From positions 248,001 to 312,000 of the forward strand of contig JBBELK010000329.1 in NCBI GenBank assembly GCA_037783545.1: 64,000 nt of DNA. Direction: 5' to 3'. Source of the DNA: Henricia sp. BOLD:AAB3569 (lineage: Eukaryota > Echinodermata > Asteroidea > Spinulosida > Echinasteridae). Made by a program: the position numbers and the translations under genes. Under the pieces are notes generated by a model. The model saw nothing but the letters and a program-made list of their open reading frames with translations. It searched no databases and was not told the origin of the DNA. Shown piece by piece: positions 58,366 through 64,000 of this stretch (positions are counted from its first letter, which is position 1; each line of letters opens with the position of its first letter).

Positions 58366-59867
58366 CAGCGTTGTAGTCGAGTACTTTTATCCGAGTATTC
58401 AGACGTACGAGTACGAATATTTTGGCAACCGAGTACAAGTACAGGAGTCCAAGTACTTGAACATCCGAGTACGAGTACTTGAACATCCGAGTACGAGTAC
58501 TTGAACATCCGAGTACGAGTACTTGAACATCCGAGTACGAGTACTTGAACATCCGAGTACGAGTACTTGAACATCCGAGTACGAGTACTTGAACATCCGA
58601 GTACGAGTACTTCAACATCCGAGTACGAGTACTTCAACATCCGAGTACGAGTACTTCAACATCCGAGTACGAGTACTTCAACATCCGAGTACGAGTACTT
58701 CAACATCCGAGTACGAGTACCGAGTACTTACATCCCTACACGCAGCGCGTGTCCACGTACCCCGGTAGACTGCAGCCGACCGCGCACTGCGCTGGCTCCA
58801 TGATGGTCATGCGACACGTCCCACTAAAATAGACCACTCGTCGCTCAAATGCGCCACCAGTCTGCATTTCAGATTCAACATTCCAAGGGTACATGTATTT
58901 ATAACCTAAAACTTCAAAAAATGGGCGCTAGTTTCTTGATGACATTTTTTCACGACAACCTCGACAAATTCCTCAGAAATATGGCACGAAACAGTAGACG
59001 AATGACACCGAAGCTAAGTATATGAACAAACCCCAAAACGCACTCCTAGCCTAACATGCCTAAGCTAGCTAGCTGCGCACGCTACACAAATTTGGCGTTA
59101 CCAGACAGTAGCTACCGGTAGCTTCACTACACCACGCGCATGTAAAGACTCCACAACCCTGAATATGATCTTGATAATATTTACTCAAATCTCTCCCACG
59201 ATCAAATTGTCATATTTACTCCATCAAACGTGTCCTGTAGATGATACAAACATACTTGTATACGTACATATTTCCAAATTATTCCATTGTCATGAATACC
59301 TTGTCCTGAAGAGGACATTACCATATTTTATTTAACGGGAAATCCACTTTATTTTGAAATGTTCATAAAATAAACATTTTTTGACCGAATTACACCAACC
59401 CAAATTTCACAATATTGTTGAACACTATATATCCATGATTGATCACCAAATTCACCACAATAATGCATCATCAACAAATGATTCCACTTAAAGAAATGAA
59501 AAACTTGAAATGAGACTCAAAAATGGTGTTAAAAGTGCATGTAAATAGAGAAATTCAAAAAGAATAACTCGTAGAATTATGTAAAAATAGTTCTGTAGCT
59601 TGTCCTTCATATTACCCATCATATAAAATCACTCATAACATGTATTTGCACTGATAAAGTTATCCAGGATGGGTTATACTGTAATTTACTCAAATGAGTA
59701 CTTGGAGAGTCGAGCACAGTGCCGAGTCCGAGCATTTCGCTTGCCGAGTACGAGTACAAATTGTTCGAGTATTTTTACTTTCGAGTACGAGTACTCTCAA
59801 AATGGTACTCGAGTAGTACTCGAGTAGTACTCGAGTGCGAGTACTGAGTACGAGTACTACAACGCTG
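58366..59867. mobile_element. hAT-like nonautonomous element, duplicate 2
   Basis: Same ends and same 8-bp flanks as 49132-50633, so the insertion predates the 9.2-kb duplication. Confidence 0.78.
58453..58720 (+). repeat. 22-bp minisatellite, duplicate 2
   Basis: Twelve copies, again seven TTGAACATC then five TTCAACATC. An unchanged copy number in a fast-changing repeat argues for a very recent duplication or an assembly duplicate. Confidence 0.95.
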
Positions 59868-62800
59868 CTTAAATATTTGGACATGGAAATTTAGGCAAAC
59901 AATAAAAAATATGTTCATTCTGATTTATGTCGGACCACTTTGGTGTCCCCCTATTATTTATGACATGAAACTTTACAGTTACTACCGGTATAACAATATT
60001 TGCTGAGCTTAACATACAGACTTTTCTAGCAAAAATGTATTTTCGTGGAGCCTTTTAAACATATACAGCACAAAACATTTTGTAAACTTGTTTCAGAATT
60101 TGGAAATTTAAGCAAAACAACTTTGGTGTCCCCAAAAATTCCTTAGCTTGGAATTGAGTACATCTTCAAAAATAAACACATAAATGGTATGAAACAAATA
60201 TTACACTGGTTCTAATGAGAAAGAGGCGTTTTGGTGTCCCCCACCCCCCTTACGTGAGAAACCAATAATTTTTCGATGAATGGAGATATTTAGAGGGTAT
60301 AGCCTACATGATTCTTAACCCCTGACAAGAACTTACATACCATAACTTTTAGGAAACTGAGTAAATATGCAAATTTAATAAATGGTTCTACAAAATAAAG
60401 GATGAATGGTGATGATTTATGGATTTAGGGCCTAGAACAGAATGTGCATGTCACAAGTTGGTACCCTAACTTATGGAATCACCCATATAAAGTACATTGC
60501 TAAGCCAATTTTAAAATTAAAAACACACAATGCGCACGCGCAAAGACGACCAATTACAGATCAAGATGAAGCGCCCTTTACCTGTCCCTACATGTATATT
60601 CTCCTATGTGGAATATGTGGACGGGAACCAGTCTAAGGGCCGTGGTGCTAAATAATAATAGCCTAGTCCATTCTGCAAATAGGGTGTGTATCTTTTCGAA
60701 ATCAAATATTTATCACAGAAAACACGTACACCCTTTGTAAATTCATGACATTTATTTTCAGCCTTATACCATATACTGTTTGCTTCAAGAAGGTGTCATT
60801 ATACCGGTAGATGGTTAAATTGACCGTATATGGGACCGTATACCAGTATACAAACGACATACAACAACATAACTGCGCGCGCATGATTCGATTAGCCTAG
60901 CAATGCATAAACACACTGTGGCAAGCTCACAGACATACAATGTAGAACCTATAGACTGCCAATAGGGGGCACAAAACTGGATCAGATTGGGGGCATGACT
61001 TGGCGTTTTTTAAACGTTGCGTAAAGCTAACGCGCAAGTCGCGTATGACGCTTATATGACGAACATTAGGCATTGCACACATTATTAAACACAACTTGCA
61101 GTTTTTGATCAGTTGTTAAATACATGTAGCTTGTTTCTTTGTAACAAATTACCAGCCTTTTCATGCTTCAAAACTACATGATACATGTACTTCAACCAAA
61201 GTACATGTAGTAACCAAGTAGAATTATGGTGAAATTTCGCAAATGAATAAGTATGGATTTTGGTTAGTCAGAAAAACCAAACATTTTTGTTTCCCAATCA
61301 GCCAAATAGTTGGGTGCCATCCTAATTACAGTCGCGGCAACGTTATTTGAATAGGGACTGGCAGTATAGGTGCTATACATGTACGTCTGTTGGCGAGCTC
61401 GCATAAATAATGAGCCTCCACTCTTTGGGATTGTAAGAGCAGCTGCCCTACTCAGACAAGGTATTGAGCGAGTCTGCGTCTTTAAACGGTGAAAAAACTA
61501 ACATTCCTTTCTCATTTCAATTTGATCATGTGGATTGAAGCACATGTGCTGTGGGAAATATGGTGGATGGCTGTTAGTAAAAGCAACATATGAGTGGCAG
61601 TATTTCATAAAAATAACTACAGCCGTAGAAGAAAATATCAATGTTTCAACCCAATGTTCCAACTAACCCCACACTCCACTACGTACATGACCCCTCTTCT
61701 GGTCAGTCCCATTCTTATCCTACTTGATTGTTAAAACCGTCGCATTCCTGTTCTTATTACATAAACTGTGAATTCTCACCATTGTATTTTTATTACAAAT
61801 TCCAGAGATGCCGCATGACAAAGACATATTTCTTAACAGTTGTCTGTTATCACTGCTGAGGGTCAATGCCACAGTGGTTGAAATTTCAATAAAACGTGAA
61901 CAATATTTAGGTATTGCACTCAGAACACACCCCTTGAATTTTTGTCTTGGTCATTCAGACTAGGTGCCTTGGTGCATGTATTTCCACCACTAGGCTCACA
62001 TGTGCCGCCCCAGCATGCCCAGGAAGGAGCTAATATTTAACCTCGGGGGCTGCAGTGCTGCAGACAAAAACAGGATGGGTGTGTAAAGTTACAAAGCATT
62101 GCTATGGGTAACGGTCCGTCTACACGAGCCAACATTTGTTGGCCAACAAGGACCAACATGAAGTTGGAACTCGTTGAGCAGTACATGGATGCACTCAACC
62201 GCGCAAACCAACATGTTCCAACATATCTGGACTGCAGTTGGTTGCTGCCTGTAACGTGACGGGTGTTCTAATCTGCTATTGGCCACAGCAGACGGGGGGA
62301 AATGGCCATAGCAGACAGTGGAAAATGAGGGGAATCATTACGTCCGTACGAGGGAAAAAAGTCGCATGCGCAGAGCGCGGGCCGTGGCGCGCACATGTTG
62401 ATTTCCATTAAAAGTAAATGTTTGGAAGGCGTGCACGCGTACCGCGTTTTGTGTTCGAACATAACACGCGATGGGCACGGGCCACTTGAAAGCGCCCTCA
62501 CGCGTTCAAGAATACGGCCTATTGTTACTCATGTGCAAGACTACATGTAATCTTTCCCTTCCTCAATGAGTGCAGAAGCTTGTGTGTACAACAAGCTTCA
62601 AAAGTAATGTGCGGTAATGTGTTCCAAAATCGGGATAATCTTCTTCCATGCTGCCGTTGAGCCTCTGTAAATCCTGGAATTGTTGGGTTAACTCCCGACC
62701 CTTTGACCAGGTCTAAAAGTTACCCAGTGCCCAGTGGCATTTTTGACCATATTTAAAGGCAGTATACTGTACATGATTGGTAACTCGAAAATCAGAAATG

Positions 62801-62913
62801 TTCACAGATTTACGCCTAACTTACACAATATAAACATGATGACCGTAGAAAACGTCCCCTGAAATGGTTTTGTCTGAAGTGCTATAGTCTTTGAGAAATG
62901 AGTAAAACAATTC

Positions 62914-63117
62914 AATTCGCCCCAAAACCATTTTGCCCAAGTGCCATTTCGCCCCCAAACCACTTCGGCCGAGTGCCATTTCGCCCCAAATCACTTCGTC
63001 CAAACACTACCGGGTACATGTACATCGCCCAAATGCCACTTCGCCCCAAAACCACTTCGTGCACAGGCCGTGGTTCAGGGCGAAATGGTTCAGGGCGAAG
63101 TAGTTTTGGGGCGAAAT
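62914..63117. repeat. TTCGCCCCAAAACCA repeat cluster, duplicate 2
   Basis: Counterpart of 53680-53883. Confidence 0.75.
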
Positions 63118-63396
63118 GACTGCAAACCCTTTTTGACTGTTTTCTCAAAAGTTAGAAGAAGTACAGAGCTGGTTTTTGCTCAGGTTGGTTTTAATCATGC
63201 ATATCTTCAATAACACAAGGAGATAAAACCATTTGCAACGGTTTACCAATCATTATCTGTATAGGTACACATACTATTCGTATATTTTCTCGATTCGTCA
63301 TTCAACGATGCTTAGATACTAGATAAACACTGGCTCTTAGTTGGCACATGCTTGCAATTGTAACACATCTGTGTTATATTTCTTTCATTTTTTCAG

Positions 63397-63447
63397 GTAG
63401 ACAAAGCTAAACAAGAAGAGGAAACTTTTTCTTTGGAATACAACCAG
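63397..63447 (+). other. possible 51-bp coding exon, duplicate 2
   Basis: Identical to 54163-54213, with the same splice-like borders; carries the same doubt. Confidence 0.2.
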
Positions 63448-63658
63448 GTTGGGTGTACGTACATACTGTACACGTAGTTGCTGTACTTCAAAATACATGA
63501 AACAGGATTTCTTTCAAGTACATAAAGTGTTAGACATGTTTAATTCTGTTTACCAGCAAATTGAAACTTGTTATATGTTTAATACCCATTGTGCTGTTTA
63601 GATAGCAAATAATTTTGATGTGCAAACTTTGAACAAACAGATTTATACCCCTTTCTCA

Positions 63659-63934
63659 CTACAAAATCTTCCGGTTAACTCGGGCGTAATGGCAATCCTT
63701 GACCCCGAGATACCCCGGGGCAGCGCTAGCTTTCCCACTACTCTTTTTCCGCCCCGGGTTAAGACAAAAAAATTGGCAGTAACCCCTGGGTTCGTTAGCC
63801 CTGCCAGCGACCAGGGTTAAGGATGGCAATCTTGGGGTTAACATGGTTAACGGCCAAACCCCGGGGTTAGCAAACCAAGCAGGGTTAAAGTTTTCACAGG
63901 CAATCTCAGGGTTAGCGCGTGCTACGCTGGCACA
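63659..63934. repeat. CCCCGGGGTTA repeat segment, duplicate 2
   Basis: Counterpart of 54425-54700. Confidence 0.5.
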
Positions 63935-64000
63935 GATCATATACGTACGTACGTGCACATTTTTGCTCTCCCAATAAGGCGTGGCCTCTCAAGCACCGTA

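Larger units (their letters stand above)
57845..60485. mobile_element. 2.6-kb inverted-repeat element, duplicate 2
   Basis: Counterpart of 48611-51251, within the outer shell at 57662-60640. Confidence 0.65.
54836..64000 (+). repeat. 9234-bp tandem direct duplication, copy 2 (runs off window)
   Basis: Copy of 45602-54766 with the two base differences noted for copy 1. About 69 bp of the unit would lie beyond the window end. All copy-1 elements recur here at +9234. Confidence 0.95.

Overview
This window comes from a metazoan nuclear genome. The evidence is eukaryotic tRNA genes with internal A/B boxes and no encoded CCA, LINE and hAT-type remnants, nested miniature inverted-repeat elements, and no compact or operon-like gene layout. 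The many TACATGTA-type words and the repeat style suggest a marine invertebrate, but the sequence alone does not fix the phylum. I found no convincing intact protein-coding gene; most open frames are chance readings of repeats. Layout: (1) 1-2666 is decayed mobile DNA. It holds an SGNH-hydrolase-like domain (S, G, N and D..H residues still readable) followed by a tyrosine recombinase wreck (GDRAGDLG, H-N-S-R, HRQW, TYKHYT) with stops and frameshifts, a small MITE, and a 78-bp direct repeat abutting the array. (2) 2667-37180 is the main feature: 60 head-to-tail repeat units of about 574 bp. Each carries one 72-nt tRNA-Glu (anticodon CTC) gene on the + strand, and a 61st unit is truncated before its tRNA. 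Linked spacer variants show the array grew in multi-unit blocks: 4+4 units (22-29), 11+11 units (30-51) and a 3-unit rhythm (52-60). Five tRNAs carry the same D-stem change. The first T-run that could end Pol III transcription lies about 93 nt past the tRNA, except in unit 17, where two C-to-T changes make a TTTT 27 nt past it. (3) 37181-45601 is a field of foldback elements. It includes a hairpin locus with arms of about 0.85 kb (38550-40893) interrupted by a 639-bp inverted-repeat element, a 579-bp foldback (44160-44738) with a related empty site at 41203-41407, a 168-bp TA-flanked MITE inside a LINE reverse-transcriptase pseudogene, and smaller hairpins. (4) 45602-64000 is a tandem direct duplication of 9234 bp. 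Copy 1 is 45602-54835; copy 2 starts at 54836 and runs off the window. I saw only two single-base differences between them. Each copy contains nested inverted-repeat elements, the innermost being a hAT-like element with a 7/8-matching 8-bp target duplication and a 22-bp minisatellite. The tRNA array is the part most likely to matter functionally: a concerted-evolution Pol III cluster that could supply a large share of tRNA-Glu. The rest looks like transposon-derived sequence.
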